A DNA stretch of 45,411 nucleotides. Source: a virus. A program made the position numbers and the translations under genes. Numbering within the stretch: the first letter of the stretch is position 1; each line of letters starts with the position of its first letter. The notes below the pieces were generated by a model. It did no database searches, was not told the origin of the DNA, and was given only the letters and a program-made list of their open reading frames with translations. Location: the IMG/VR virus record IMGVR_UViG_3300020125_000098, positions 1 through 45,411 of that record; one strand, written 5' to 3'. This document shows, piece by piece, positions 30,192 to 37,942 of this stretch.

Positions 30192-31849
30192 GCTTTTTCC
30201 TTTTGGCCTTGTAGTAATTTCATTCCAATACTAAAAATCTCTCGTGGGTCGAACCCACTTGAACACATGAATTGCCTTGGGTCTCCTGGTTTGTAATCGC
30301 AGTAATAACCAGTTACTAATCCGTGTCTCTCAATACACCTTTTACATTCGGCTTTCGTTTCAATGGCCGTGACTCGATTGGAAACTAAGTTTGCGGGATT
30401 GCAAACCGTGAACAGTCCAATCGCAGGACAAACACCGTCCGCAACGTGCAAGGGTCCCGAATCCACTCCCACGAACAGTTTAGCCCCATAAAGTAGTTCT
30501 CTAAGCGTGTGAAGGGTCGTCTTCCCCACGAGGTTATGAACGCCTTTTCCTTGTCCACCAAAGTCGTTACCGGACCCAACACACATAACTTGATATCCAA
30601 GGTTCACAAAGTTTCCAATGAGGTTTTCCCAAATTGCGGCGTCAATCATCTTTCCAGGAAACCCAACTCCCATGTGGAACACAACGTAATCTTGGCTCCA
30701 ATCGAAGTCTGGTAGCTGTCTCCTCAATTGAAATTGATCGAAATAGTTTGTCTTGAGCTTTACGGGTTTCATTCCAGCATCTTCTAATCCCGCTTGTTTG
30801 GCGTACATTTCGCTAACGGTTTTGGTTCGGTCCCACTCGCTTGCGAGGTCCATGTTAACAATGCTTGAGAAGGCAAATTCCTCCTCGCAATCGGTTATGG
30901 CGATACATTGTCTATCCCTGAAAACCTCAGGTACTCCCGTCACCACAATGTAAGGACCATTTTTGGCTACCAATTGGTCATATACTTCAAGCGTTCGCAT
31001 CACGTCACCAATCGCCCCATGACGAATAAAGGCTTTAGGTAAATCGGGGTGAAGTTCTTCGTTGGCTTTGTTCATCTTTTCTTCAATGGCTTTACAGTCC
31101 AAATCCGAGTAACGGTTTTTAAATATCTCTAGGGTTTTCTTTTCTCGCTCATAAACAATTGGTGCGTTGCGACGTTTCTCTTCGTCCGTGCGTCCCCTTG
31201 TTGAACCCTCGTTGTGGATGCTCGTAATCATCGGGTCATAGTAAACCTTCATTCCGTTCTGCCACGCTTTGAAACACATATCGGTATCTTCGCAGGACAT
31301 GGTTAGCGTTTCGTCAAATGGGTTTTGTTGCCAAAAACTCTTTCTAACCGCCGAAGTTGCGCCCGTAACGTACATTCGGAAGCTCGGGATAGTGCAGAGC
31401 TTCACTTGGTGCGGGTAGCGGTGCTGTCCATAGTGCCCCATTGCGCTTGAGTTCCAGAACCGACGCCCTCCACCGTGTTGAATCTTTCCGTCTGAATAGA
31501 ATAACAACCCACCAACCACGGCTATTTTTTCATCCTTCTCAAAGTCGGCTTGGAACTGCTCGGTTAGCCTAGTGGTGAACTCAACGCCATTTGTTGCGAT
31601 ACAAACGTAATCAGTTTCAGCGGCGGCACATCCTAGGTTCATAAGCTTCGACAAAGAATCGTTGAATGGGTTGACAATGAATTTGGCGTTGAACATCTCG
31701 GCCACCTGACGGGTCAATTCAACGTTCGGACCTCCGTTGTCAGTTAGAATTAGCGGGTCGTCTGGATGAAACTTTCGGAAAGTTGACAAGCATTTCATCG
31801 TTAATTCTTGCTTTCCAAACGATAGGACGACATATGTGACTTGGTTCAT
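30188..31849 (-). CDS. Bifunctional glycosyltransferase: GT2 fused to GT9 (heptosyltransferase-like)
   Basis: About 553 aa. The N-terminal 260 residues are a GT2 family GT-A domain: TYVVLSFGKQELTMKCLSTF, ILTDNGG, TDYVCIATNGVEFTT in place of the DxD region, and ETLTMSCEDTDMCFKAWQNG, the ED motif of rhamnosyl-like GT2 enzymes. From about 270 a GT9 domain begins with AFIRHGAIGDVMRTLEVYDQ and contains FVGVDSGPLHVADGV, the heptosyltransferase signature for nucleotide-sugar binding. A Cys-rich tail (KAECKRCIERHG, YYCDYKPGD) follows. The fusion suggests two successive sugar additions. The start at 31849 overlaps the previous stop as ATGA. Confidence 0.88.
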   Translation of the reverse strand: MNQVTYVVLSFGKQELTMKCLSTFRKFHPDDPLILTDNGGPNVELTRQVAEMFNAKFIVNPFNDSLSKLMNLGCAAAETDYVCIATNGVEFTTRLTEQFQADFEKDEKIAVVGGLLFYSDGKIQHGGGRRFWNSSAMGHYGQHRYPHQVKLCTIPSFRMYVTGATSAVRKSFWQQNPFDETLTMSCEDTDMCFKAWQNGMKVYYDPMITSIHNEGSTRGRTDEEKRRNAPIVYEREKKTLEIFKNRYSDLDCKAIEEKMNKANEELHPDLPKAFIRHGAIGDVMRTLEVYDQLVAKNGPYIVVTGVPEVFRDRQCIAITDCEEEFAFSSIVNMDLASEWDRTKTVSEMYAKQAGLEDAGMKPVKLKTNYFDQFQLRRQLPDFDWSQDYVVFHMGVGFPGKMIDAAIWENLIGNFVNLGYQVMCVGSGNDFGGQGKGVHNLVGKTTLHTLRELLYGAKLFVGVDSGPLHVADGVCPAIGLFTVCNPANLVSNRVTAIETKAECKRCIERHGLVTGYYCDYKPGDPRQFMCSSGFDPREIFSIGMKLLQGQKEKA

Positions 31850-32118
31850 TTTCTTATCCATTCGGGCGATTTTTCGTCATAGAATTTATTATCAGCGAAA
31901 TATTCTCTAATTTGTTCGGGTTTAAAATCCGCATACATTTTGCAATCTAGCCCTTGCATCGCTTTCATTGAATTATAGTCGTGCCCATAAACAAAACCTC
32001 TTCCGCAACCTATACAATTTCTCCCTAAAATCATTGATGACCTAGCCCAGATATCCTTAATCTTCCACGATCCCCACTGATGAATCCCCAATGAACAAAG
32101 AATTCTATGAAAGTTCAC
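31846..32118 (-). CDS. Small Cys/Trp-rich protein in the glycan cassette, 90 aa
   Basis: The GTG at 32118 has GGGAGG upstream and overlaps the previous stop (GTGA). A longer ATG start at 32136 is less likely. The protein has an HxW-type head (CSLGIHQWGSWKIKD) followed by CIGCGRGFVYGHDY, a layout seen in small phage or bacterial zinc-binding proteins of unknown function. It lies between two glycosyltransferase genes and is co-transcribed with them. Confidence 0.7.
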   Translation of the reverse strand: MNFHRILCSLGIHQWGSWKIKDIWARSSMILGRNCIGCGRGFVYGHDYNSMKAMQGLDCKMYADFKPEQIREYFADNKFYDEKSPEWIRK

Positions 32119-32819
32119 TTCACCCTCCCTAACCATTTATCAATTACCGACATTCTCTGCTCTAACGTCATCCCTGCTAGATGGACAATATAATCTCCGG
32201 GTGTCCAATTCCCAGGGTCGTCCTCTGGTTCCAACCTCGCTCCGCAATCGTAAGAGTTCATGGCCTTTTGTGCCACCGGAAAGATAAATGGTCTTGGGTT
32301 GTCCCAAAAGTACCTTTGGTCGTGTTCGCAATCCCCTGCGTCAACTCGCCTGAGCATTTCCAAAAAGTATTGAAACGAATTGTTACAGTTTTTGATTAAC
32401 ATTTGGCTTGAGTTGATCCCGGCCTTGTCGGTCCCAACCATTATATCTTTCGGATACCACTTGGTAAGCTCTTCGATGGTTTGGCTCGTGTCCGTGAAAA
32501 TCGCATCACACCCAATGGTAAAAATGTAATCAAACCTTGGGTCCAACTTTAATAACATCTTCATTGCAAAATTTGCGTTTCGTTGGCCCGCAACGCATAG
32601 GGCTTGGTATCCCCTCGGTTGGTCTTTGAACTCTTGTCCTCTTACGCCCTCCATCATTCGTATATCCATATCCATTGCGTCTTCCGTGTTGTAGTTCTCC
32701 ATTTTGTGTTCAAAGTATTGATATCCGTGTTTCTTGCAATAGGCTCGATGGTTAGCCGTCGTCTTTTCTGCCAGCCCCTTGTAATTAGGATAATAAAAAG
32801 TCGTCACTACTATTTTCAT
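32115..32819 (-). CDS. Glycosyltransferase, galactosyl/mannosyl GT34-like
   Basis: The 234-aa protein opens with KIVVTTFYYPNYKGLAEKTT and has YCKKHGYQYFEHKMENYN, the pattern of GMA12/MNN10-type (GT34) transferases. DYIFTIGCDAIFTDTSQT provides a DxD-like metal/nucleotide-sugar site (CDAIFTD). Downstream are QMLIKNCNNSFQYFLEML and a C-terminal His in YIVHLAGMTLEQR. The product transfers a hexose to an unknown acceptor. It is coupled by overlap to genes on both sides. Confidence 0.78.
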   Translation of the reverse strand: MKIVVTTFYYPNYKGLAEKTTANHRAYCKKHGYQYFEHKMENYNTEDAMDMDIRMMEGVRGQEFKDQPRGYQALCVAGQRNANFAMKMLLKLDPRFDYIFTIGCDAIFTDTSQTIEELTKWYPKDIMVGTDKAGINSSQMLIKNCNNSFQYFLEMLRRVDAGDCEHDQRYFWDNPRPFIFPVAQKAMNSYDCGARLEPEDDPGNWTPGDYIVHLAGMTLEQRMSVIDKWLGRVK

Positions 32820-34099
32820 AATGTCTTTAACTCTGGTATAGGAACAATGAACTTACCACCAGCTTTTCGGTAAGGCTCCTCCTTCGCCAAAATCTCATCC
32901 ACAAAGTTCCAAGCCGTCAATAGGGCGCAATTTGGCAATGTGGACATTAAACTCTCTGGTGAGTAAATCGGGATATGAGTACCGGGCGTGTAATGGTTCT
33001 GTTTGTCGGGCGTTGCATCAACCATGTAATCCAGAACCGAATTGTCTATCCCGAAATAGTTCAGAAGAGTTGTGGATTTTGCCGTGGCTCCATAACCAAC
33101 AATCTTTTCATTTCTCCATAGTCTTTCGTCCAACACTTCCCAAAGACTTTTCTTTAGTTCGATGATTCTAGATTCAAGATTTCTATAAGTTCCTATTCTT
33201 TTAACTCCCCATTCTCTTTCATTCGTCAACCTGTTTTCTATGTTCAATGGGTTGTTGTATGATTTTGGTCCGTCCTCACGTTGGAAATAAACCCTAAGTG
33301 ATCCTCCGTGAATTGGTATTCGCTCAACATCAACCAACGCAAGTCCGTGCAACTCAAAAAGTTCCTTAATCGAGTGAAGTGAGTAGTAACAAAGGTGTTC
33401 GTGGTAGATACAGTCAAATTCTAGTTGGTCAACCAAGTCTCGAACGTAGTGAGTTTCAACCACGGCCACTCCATCGGGCGCTAATAGGATTTTGATTCCC
33501 TCAATAACGCTGTGTAGGTCCGCAACATGGGCCAGAACATTGTTGGCGTGAATAACATCTGCGTGAAAGTTCCATCCAACACGCTTAGAATCAATTTCCT
33601 TTGACCCGTTTCCAACCAACTGCCTAGCGGTCTTTTCGTTGAAGAATCCGTTAATGGTTCTGACACCCGCTTTATTAGCTTTGTCCGCTATGTTCTCGGC
33701 GGGTTCAATCCCAATAACTTTTATTCCGTGCTTGACGTAGTTTTTTAGAAGGTATCCATCGTTAGACCCAACTTCAACCACGCAAGAGAAATCCTTCTCG
33801 CCGTATGGCTTGAGATTTCTTTGTTTAATTAAGTATTCGACCAAATCCTCGGCGTTCTTGAGTGTGGTTTGGGATATGGAGGAATTGTAAAAGTAATTCG
33901 AGAATAGTTTTTCGGGCGGGACCGTCTCAACGATTTGTACAAGTGTACAATCTTCGCAGAATACTAGGTCAAGTGGGTACTTCTCTTCGGGTTGGTCTAG
34001 TTGTTCTTTGGTTAAAAGAGCGTTCGCAAGTGGAGTAAATCCAAGCGAAAGAATATTCTTAATTCTATTACCGCCACAAACCCGGCAAGACAAAATCAT
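32816..34099 (-). CDS. Sugar C-methyltransferase (TylCIII/NovU-like)
   Basis: The 427-aa protein has all three parts of the family. An N-terminal zinc-binding domain has CRVCGG and FCEDCTLVQI (residues about 5-60). A class I SAM domain has VVEVGSNDGYLLKNYVKHGI (motif I) and GVAVVETHYVRDLVDQLEFD. A C-terminal domain begins YGATAKSTTLLNYFGID, typical of C-methyltransferases acting on nucleotide-linked ketosugars. Such enzymes make branched deoxysugars. No phage gene for the sugar nucleotide itself is present, so the substrate would come from the host. Confidence 0.9.
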   Translation of the reverse strand: MILSCRVCGGNRIKNILSLGFTPLANALLTKEQLDQPEEKYPLDLVFCEDCTLVQIVETVPPEKLFSNYFYNSSISQTTLKNAEDLVEYLIKQRNLKPYGEKDFSCVVEVGSNDGYLLKNYVKHGIKVIGIEPAENIADKANKAGVRTINGFFNEKTARQLVGNGSKEIDSKRVGWNFHADVIHANNVLAHVADLHSVIEGIKILLAPDGVAVVETHYVRDLVDQLEFDCIYHEHLCYYSLHSIKELFELHGLALVDVERIPIHGGSLRVYFQREDGPKSYNNPLNIENRLTNEREWGVKRIGTYRNLESRIIELKKSLWEVLDERLWRNEKIVGYGATAKSTTLLNYFGIDNSVLDYMVDATPDKQNHYTPGTHIPIYSPESLMSTLPNCALLTAWNFVDEILAKEEPYRKAGGKFIVPIPELKTL

Positions 34100-34118
34100 T
34101 CACTCACCCCAATTTAAC

Positions 34119-34913
34119 TTAATCGTTGTACGTTCTATCCTTAATCCATTGTTTTAGGTACTTGGGCGGTGCTTCCGTTGCAGGTAAAAGGTCAGACTTG
34201 GAGAAGCGAGTATACGGGCGAAACGCTCCTCCGTTTTCTCGAATATCTGCATCCGTTCTCGGGTCGTGGAGCCCAAGGTCGAAGACTCGCTCTTGGATGT
34301 GGAGGATGTGATCGGTTTTCTTTTTCCGGTCTCGGATGAACCCAGCATGGAATAGTCTAATGGCATCTTTGTACTCCCATGTGAACGGTGCTTCTAAACT
34401 CTCGGCGTCACCGTAAGAATTATATTGTCGAAGTGCCAAACGAACAACGTATTCCGAACAAGGAAGTTCCCCACCCCGACCCGTTGCGAACATCTTGGGG
34501 TAGTTAATGTAATGGTAGGCGTCTCCCCAGGTGCTTCTGCGTTGAACAGCGTAGGCTTGAGCAATAGGATTTTCAATCGCCGCCCTTACTGCCCAATGGC
34601 AGTCCTCATGCAAAACCTCGTCGGCTTGTATGTTGAAATGAAATTCGGTAGTCAACATATCCCTTGCGATGTTGGTGAAATATGGAAGTCGTTCTTTTCC
34701 AGGCCTTCCGTCGAAGTCCGCTTCGGTCATCTTCTTCAAAATTATTTTTGGCTCGTTAGCGAACTTTTCTTTGAAAGTTTCGAGGTCGTCGTCACTGAAC
34801 AAAAGAATGGCCACTTGTTGGGATACTGGCAACACCGACTCAATAGCTTCTGTCCAACAGTAGTCCAGACGATTTCCACGGCATACCATTAAACTCGACC
34901 CTAGTGTGGTCAT
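34119..34913 (-). CDS. GT-A-like glycosyltransferase
   Basis: The 264-aa protein shows a GT-A-like pattern: AILLFSDDDLETFKEKF, then FTNIARDMLTTEFHFNIQAD, where QADEVLHED resembles the acidic metal/nucleotide-sugar region of bacterial GT2-like transferases. HAGFIRDRKKKTDHILHIQE forms a basic acceptor-side helix. The ATG at 34913 overlaps the preceding TGA (TGATG). It lies in the glycan cassette after the SAM methyltransferase. Family assignment is moderate. Confidence 0.7.
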   Translation of the reverse strand: MTTLGSSLMVCRGNRLDYCWTEAIESVLPVSQQVAILLFSDDDLETFKEKFANEPKIILKKMTEADFDGRPGKERLPYFTNIARDMLTTEFHFNIQADEVLHEDCHWAVRAAIENPIAQAYAVQRRSTWGDAYHYINYPKMFATGRGGELPCSEYVVRLALRQYNSYGDAESLEAPFTWEYKDAIRLFHAGFIRDRKKKTDHILHIQERVFDLGLHDPRTDADIRENGGAFRPYTRFSKSDLLPATEAPPKYLKQWIKDRTYND

Positions 34914-35563
34914 CACTCTCCTCCTTTTGGTTCAATGACAAAGCATCCCAGACCTTCGTGATAACCCTGCTCTTTTGCTAAGTACCATTCGCCTTTTACG
35001 TTGAAACTTTCAAGCGCTTTGTCGGTGCCAATCTTTACGCTAGGCGTGAGTTGCCAGTCATCCACAATCAAGATAAACGGGCTCGTGTTAGCCTTTCCAA
35101 AGTGTGTAATCCCGAGGTTGGTGGAAAATTCATCATGTGAACCGTCATAGAAGTAAACTTGGCTTTGGGGTCTTTCGTGTTCTTCCATTCCGAAACAATC
35201 TCGGTTAATGATTCGGTACTCTCCAAGGTGACCGCCGTATTTCAAGAGGTTCTTATTAAGCTCTTCTCTTGCGTCAAATCCTCCGCACTCTTGAACCCCG
35301 AACTGGCTAAAGTTATCAATGGCAATTCCCTTAATATTGTTGTCGTAAAGAGCGGGGATAAATGTAGACCCAGCCCACGTTCCGATTTCTAGGTAGGTGT
35401 GTGGACCAAATGAATTAATGTGATTGAGGAACCTACGGATTTTCGGAGAAGAGAACCCACGAAGCATTACAACGTCTTCGGGCATCTTTCCATTGTCGCC
35501 ATTTGAAGCGTCGATACTCTGCTCGACCATTTTGATTAGGTCGGAAGTGTTTGAGTAATCCAC
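34913..35563 (-). CDS. Class I SAM-dependent methyltransferase (Methyltransf_24-like)
   Basis: The 216-aa protein contains TYLEIGTWAGSTFIPALYDN (SAM motif I), KGIAIDNFSQFGVQEC (motif II acidic), QVYFYDGSHDEFSTNLG (motif III-IV with D-G-S-H) and FILIVDDWQLTPSVK (motif with DD), the pattern of small-molecule or sugar O-methyltransferases. The GTG start overlaps the preceding stop. It begins the glycan cassette. A role in methylating a transferred sugar is inferred from its neighbours. Confidence 0.82.
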   Translation of the reverse strand: MDYSNTSDLIKMVEQSIDASNGDNGKMPEDVVMLRGFSSPKIRRFLNHINSFGPHTYLEIGTWAGSTFIPALYDNNIKGIAIDNFSQFGVQECGGFDAREELNKNLLKYGGHLGEYRIINRDCFGMEEHERPQSQVYFYDGSHDEFSTNLGITHFGKANTSPFILIVDDWQLTPSVKIGTDKALESFNVKGEWYLAKEQGYHEGLGCFVIEPKGGE

Positions 35564-35769
35564 TAGCTCACCCTTTTTAATTGGCCCGTTTCTTCATTTA
35601 AAGGCCGTTCTTTTAAGACTTTACGAGCTATACAAGCCCTGCGCCTACAAGCTCCCGAACAATGGATAACCTTTTCTTTAACGCTCTCGAACCTTTTACC
35701 ACATTTACACTTCTGTTTGTACTTCTTTTTGTATGGTCCCCGTTTCATTTTTAGGACTATGTACCTCAC
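35563..35769 (-). CDS. Small basic zinc-ribbon protein, 68 aa
   Basis: The protein contains KCKCGKRFESVKEKVIHCSG, then CRRRAC: four to five Cys in a ribbon-like spacing within a very basic chain. GTG 35769 has GGAGG ten bases upstream; an ATG seven codons later is an alternative. Its 5' end overlaps the zinc-finger gene 35705-35842 by 65 nt in another frame. Nucleic acid binding is plausible. No specific family is recognised. Confidence 0.7.
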   Translation of the reverse strand: MRYIVLKMKRGPYKKKYKQKCKCGKRFESVKEKVIHCSGACRRRACIARKVLKERPLNEETGQLKRVS

Positions 35770-35842
35770 GTTGATGTTTCCTCCATTCGTCCAGACTATG
35801 AATCCCGACTAAGCACTCACGGCAATAGTAATTATGGGTCAC
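35705..35842 (-). CDS. C2H2 zinc-finger protein, 45 aa
   Basis: A GTG after AAGGAACAACC encodes MTHNYYCRECLVGIHSLDEW, then RKHQREVH, a Cys-x2-Cys / His-x4-His zinc finger with the hydrophobic positions in place. The 3' half overlaps the next gene. The leader contains the recurrent AAAGCGAG and GCATAGAG elements. Like the finger protein at 26866-27033, it may bind DNA or RNA; no function can be assigned. Confidence 0.65.
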   Translation of the reverse strand: MTHNYYCRECLVGIHSLDEWRKHQREVHSPKNETGTIQKEVQTEV

Positions 35843-35887
35843 GGTTGTTCCTTAGTGCGTCTCGCTTTGCCCTCTATGCACGGTCCG

Positions 35888-36463
35888 TTAACCCCATTGT
35901 TCGGCCATGGCTTGGGCTATGCCAGGCCAAAATTTAGCCCTATTCTTTTGCCTAGACTTCCCCCCCTTGTTATACCAACTTGCCGTAACTGTGCTTTCGT
36001 ATGAACCGCAAATGGCCGTTGCCATCAATGGTGGTAAATTCTTTAACCAGAGATATGTTCGTTTGGCAAAAGGATCACCAAATTCATAAGGATTTACTAT
36101 TTGACTAGCTATCGGAAGTCCAAATAGCTTTGTAGGCATTGGATTTTCTACACAAATTTTAGGGATTGGAGCATTTAACAATTTCATAAAAAAAGACTTT
36201 CCTTCCAATCCTTTAGAATATCGCTCTTGGTTCAGTTTTCCTTTTGGCAATAGCCAACCAACACCAGCGTTTGATAAATAGGTGCAAGGTGGGTGCGCTA
36301 TCATCAAATCCCAATCACCATCTAGGTGATTCAAAACATCGCCAAAAATGTGATTCCCTGGTGCTTCTGTGGGGATAATATCGCAAGACCAAGCGTCATG
36401 GCCACGCTTTGCAAAAGCATCCCTAACGGTTCCTGAGTATTCACAAGCCACCAAGACCTTCAT
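35888..36463 (-). CDS. C5-cytosine methyltransferase-like protein
   Basis: The 191-aa protein keeps the core C5-methylase motifs: motif I ACEYSGTVRDAFAKRGHDAW, motif IV AHPPCTYLSNAG with the catalytic Pro-Cys, and motif VI KICVENPMP (ENP in place of ENV). It lacks the long target-recognition domain of restriction-type methylases. Short proteins of this type occur in many phages and may protect DNA or modify a nucleotide; activity is unproven. The ATG follows GGAGCGTGA. Confidence 0.82.
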   Translation of the reverse strand: MKVLVACEYSGTVRDAFAKRGHDAWSCDIIPTEAPGNHIFGDVLNHLDGDWDLMIAHPPCTYLSNAGVGWLLPKGKLNQERYSKGLEGKSFFMKLLNAPIPKICVENPMPTKLFGLPIASQIVNPYEFGDPFAKRTYLWLKNLPPLMATAICGSYESTVTASWYNKGGKSRQKNRAKFWPGIAQAMAEQWG

Positions 36464-36482
36464 TCACGCTCCTTGCAAAGAC

Positions 36483-36755
36483 TTATTTGCACAGTCCAAG
36501 AACTTTTCTAACCGCTTTTTCGTAGAGGGCCTTAACCTCTTTGCTTGGCAAATAACCAAGCATTGATTGGTCTTCCATTTCGTTTTCAACCTCTTCCTTC
36601 ACCGTTGCTTTAAGCCTCTTTAGGAACGCTTTAGAGGCCATGTATTGGGCCAACTGTTTCTTAATGACTGGAATTATTTGCTTTCTTGCTTTTTGAACTT
36701 CCTCCTCTACCATTTCCCTTGAAATTTTCGTCACCAATTCGTCCGATAAAGCCAT
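36483..36755 (-). CDS. Hypothetical helical protein, 90 aa
   Basis: The gene encodes an almost purely helical, charged protein (DELVTKISREMVEEEVQKAR, KAFLKRLKATVKEEVENEME) with a short C-terminal part. The start ATG follows CTGAGGAGGTAGTT; the leader TAACTGAGGAGG recurs upstream of two other early genes. No family is recognised; coiled-coil interaction is likely. Confidence 0.75.
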   Translation of the reverse strand: MALSDELVTKISREMVEEEVQKARKQIIPVIKKQLAQYMASKAFLKRLKATVKEEVENEMEDQSMLGYLPSKEVKALYEKAVRKVLGLCK

Positions 36756-36773
36756 AACTACCTCCTCAGTTAT

Positions 36774-36932
36774 TTATGAAACTAAAGCCCGATAAATCAA
36801 AACAACGGCAATTACGACAACCCAGAAAGCAACAGCACCCAAGAAACAAAGACCAATCATCCTAAAAACGTAGTCCAATTTCGCCTCAACCTCTTCGGGT
36901 GTGTTGATGTAAAGAAACACTTTTTTCGGCAT
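36774..36932 (-). CDS. Small single-pass membrane protein, 52 aa
   Basis: An ATG after the leader AACTGAGGAGGATAA encodes MPKKVFLYINTPEEVEAKLD, then a hydrophobic run (GLCFLGAVAFWVVVIAVVLI), then a short basic end (YRALVS). One membrane helix is predicted with an N-terminal cytosolic helix. No family is recognised. It is an early-region gene, so superinfection exclusion is one possibility, unsupported by motif. Confidence 0.7.
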   Translation of the reverse strand: MPKKVFLYINTPEEVEAKLDYVFRMIGLCFLGAVAFWVVVIAVVLIYRALVS

Positions 36933-36966
36933 TTATCCTCCTCAGTTATCCCAATAACTAAACCGC

Positions 36967-37131
36967 TCAAAACCAGCACATTTCACCATTCAAAGATTCA
37001 AGATGCTTTCTGAAAGCTTCCGTACGACGCCTTTCTTCGTTCATTTTGAACTGCTCTGTTACGGCGTCAATAAGCTCCTCCTTGGAACAATCCGAGAGTG
37101 GCTTGCCCATGTATGTAATTTCAGACTCCAT
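36967..37131 (-). CDS. Hypothetical protein, 54 aa
   Basis: I prefer the ATG at 37131, preceded by AAAGGAGG at ideal spacing. The same frame is open upstream to GTG 37191 and further without a start codon, and the upstream residues look protein-like (SPAPSGAVTKEDWM), so a longer or formerly longer gene is possible. The short product is acidic then basic-helical (CSKEELIDAVTEQFKMNEER). No family is recognised. Confidence 0.65.
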   Translation of the reverse strand: MESEITYMGKPLSDCSKEELIDAVTEQFKMNEERRRTEAFRKHLESLNGEMCWF

Positions 37132-37336
37132 CCAATCCTCCTTTGTCACGGCACCTGAGGGTGCGGGGCTCTGCTTTTGACCATAGGCCACCGGATAATC
37201 CGTTGAAGGGATGGCCGGGAGCGACCCGTGTATCCCCGTCTCGTGCGCTACGACTGGCCTTTTCTGATGTCCAGAAGTTGTTCCCCGCCCTTTCAGCTAC
37301 CGTGACGCCTATTACAAACAATCAAATGCACAACGC

Positions 37337-37753
37337 TCACCTCACCTGCTTATAAACCACGAATTCCTTTGAATCAAAGTCGTTGTCGGCCACCTCCAAA
37401 ATCCAAGGGAAAGTCAGAATCACTTTCATCAGAGCTACCGCCGAATCGGATATTTCGCCTCGACTCCAACGGGCCATTGTCCTTTGCGGGATTCTAAGAG
37501 AACGCTCGAAATAGGCCTGGGTAATACCCTTGGTCTTCAGAGATTCAATCATATCGGGCACTCCAGTCTCCAAGAGCTTTTTGATCCCGGCGTCATACTT
37601 GGCGTCATTTCCTTCGTCACCCCACTCCTCCCGACAGCCTGAACATTTGTGAATTATTTCTTCGATTTCCGAGAATCCAATAAACCCATCACCGATATTT
37701 CTTTTTTCGGTCCTGCTATTGGTTGAATTTTCACCGCAAATTGGACAGTTCAT
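37337..37753 (-). CDS. MqsA/YgiT-like zinc-finger HTH regulator
   Basis: The 138-aa protein begins with a zinc-binding domain (MNCPICGENS, then HKCSGCREEWGDE) and ends with an HTH (about 80-120; ESLKTKGITQAYFERSLRIP, QRTMARWSRGEISD). This Cys4 plus XRE-like HTH is the layout of YgiT/MqsA antitoxin-type regulators, which bind palindromic operators and repress their own promoters. No toxin partner is adjacent. It is the best candidate in this genome for a repressor of the promoter at 669-697, but that link is inference. Confidence 0.75.
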   Translation of the reverse strand: MNCPICGENSTNSRTEKRNIGDGFIGFSEIEEIIHKCSGCREEWGDEGNDAKYDAGIKKLLETGVPDMIESLKTKGITQAYFERSLRIPQRTMARWSRGEISDSAVALMKVILTFPWILEVADNDFDSKEFVVYKQVR

Positions 37754-37942
37754 TTACGCTTCTCGCTTTGTGTGGAATGCACGTTCAGGACCCTGAAACT
37801 TATGGTTTACAGACCCATCCTCGTGCGAAGCTCTGTTCCATCCGCAAACGTAACCCCTCTCAGAAACCCTTCGGCACCAATCTGGCCCAAGTAATGTGAC
37901 GTTGAAGTTAGCCTTACGCTTTTTCTTTGTCGCTGGTTTCAT
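37754..37942 (-). CDS. Small Cys/His protein, 62 aa
   Basis: The ATG overlaps the upstream TGA as ATGA. The sequence is basic at the start (MKPATKKKRKANFN) and contains CRRVSERGYVCGWNRASHED, then GSVNHKF. The C...C...H...HKF arrangement repeats the small metal-binding motif that occurs several times in the neighbouring 313-aa protein (VCNACG...HE...DGYTHKF), so the two genes appear to share a module. Confidence 0.72.
   Translation of the reverse strand: MKPATKKKRKANFNVTLLGPDWCRRVSERGYVCGWNRASHEDGSVNHKFQGPERAFHTKREA

Noticed and set aside
37121-37321. 66-codon minus frame and an opposite plus-strand frame of 70 codons
   Set aside because: No ribosome binding site, and an alternative minus frame continues into a supported gene; GC-rich DNA leaves several frames open by chance.
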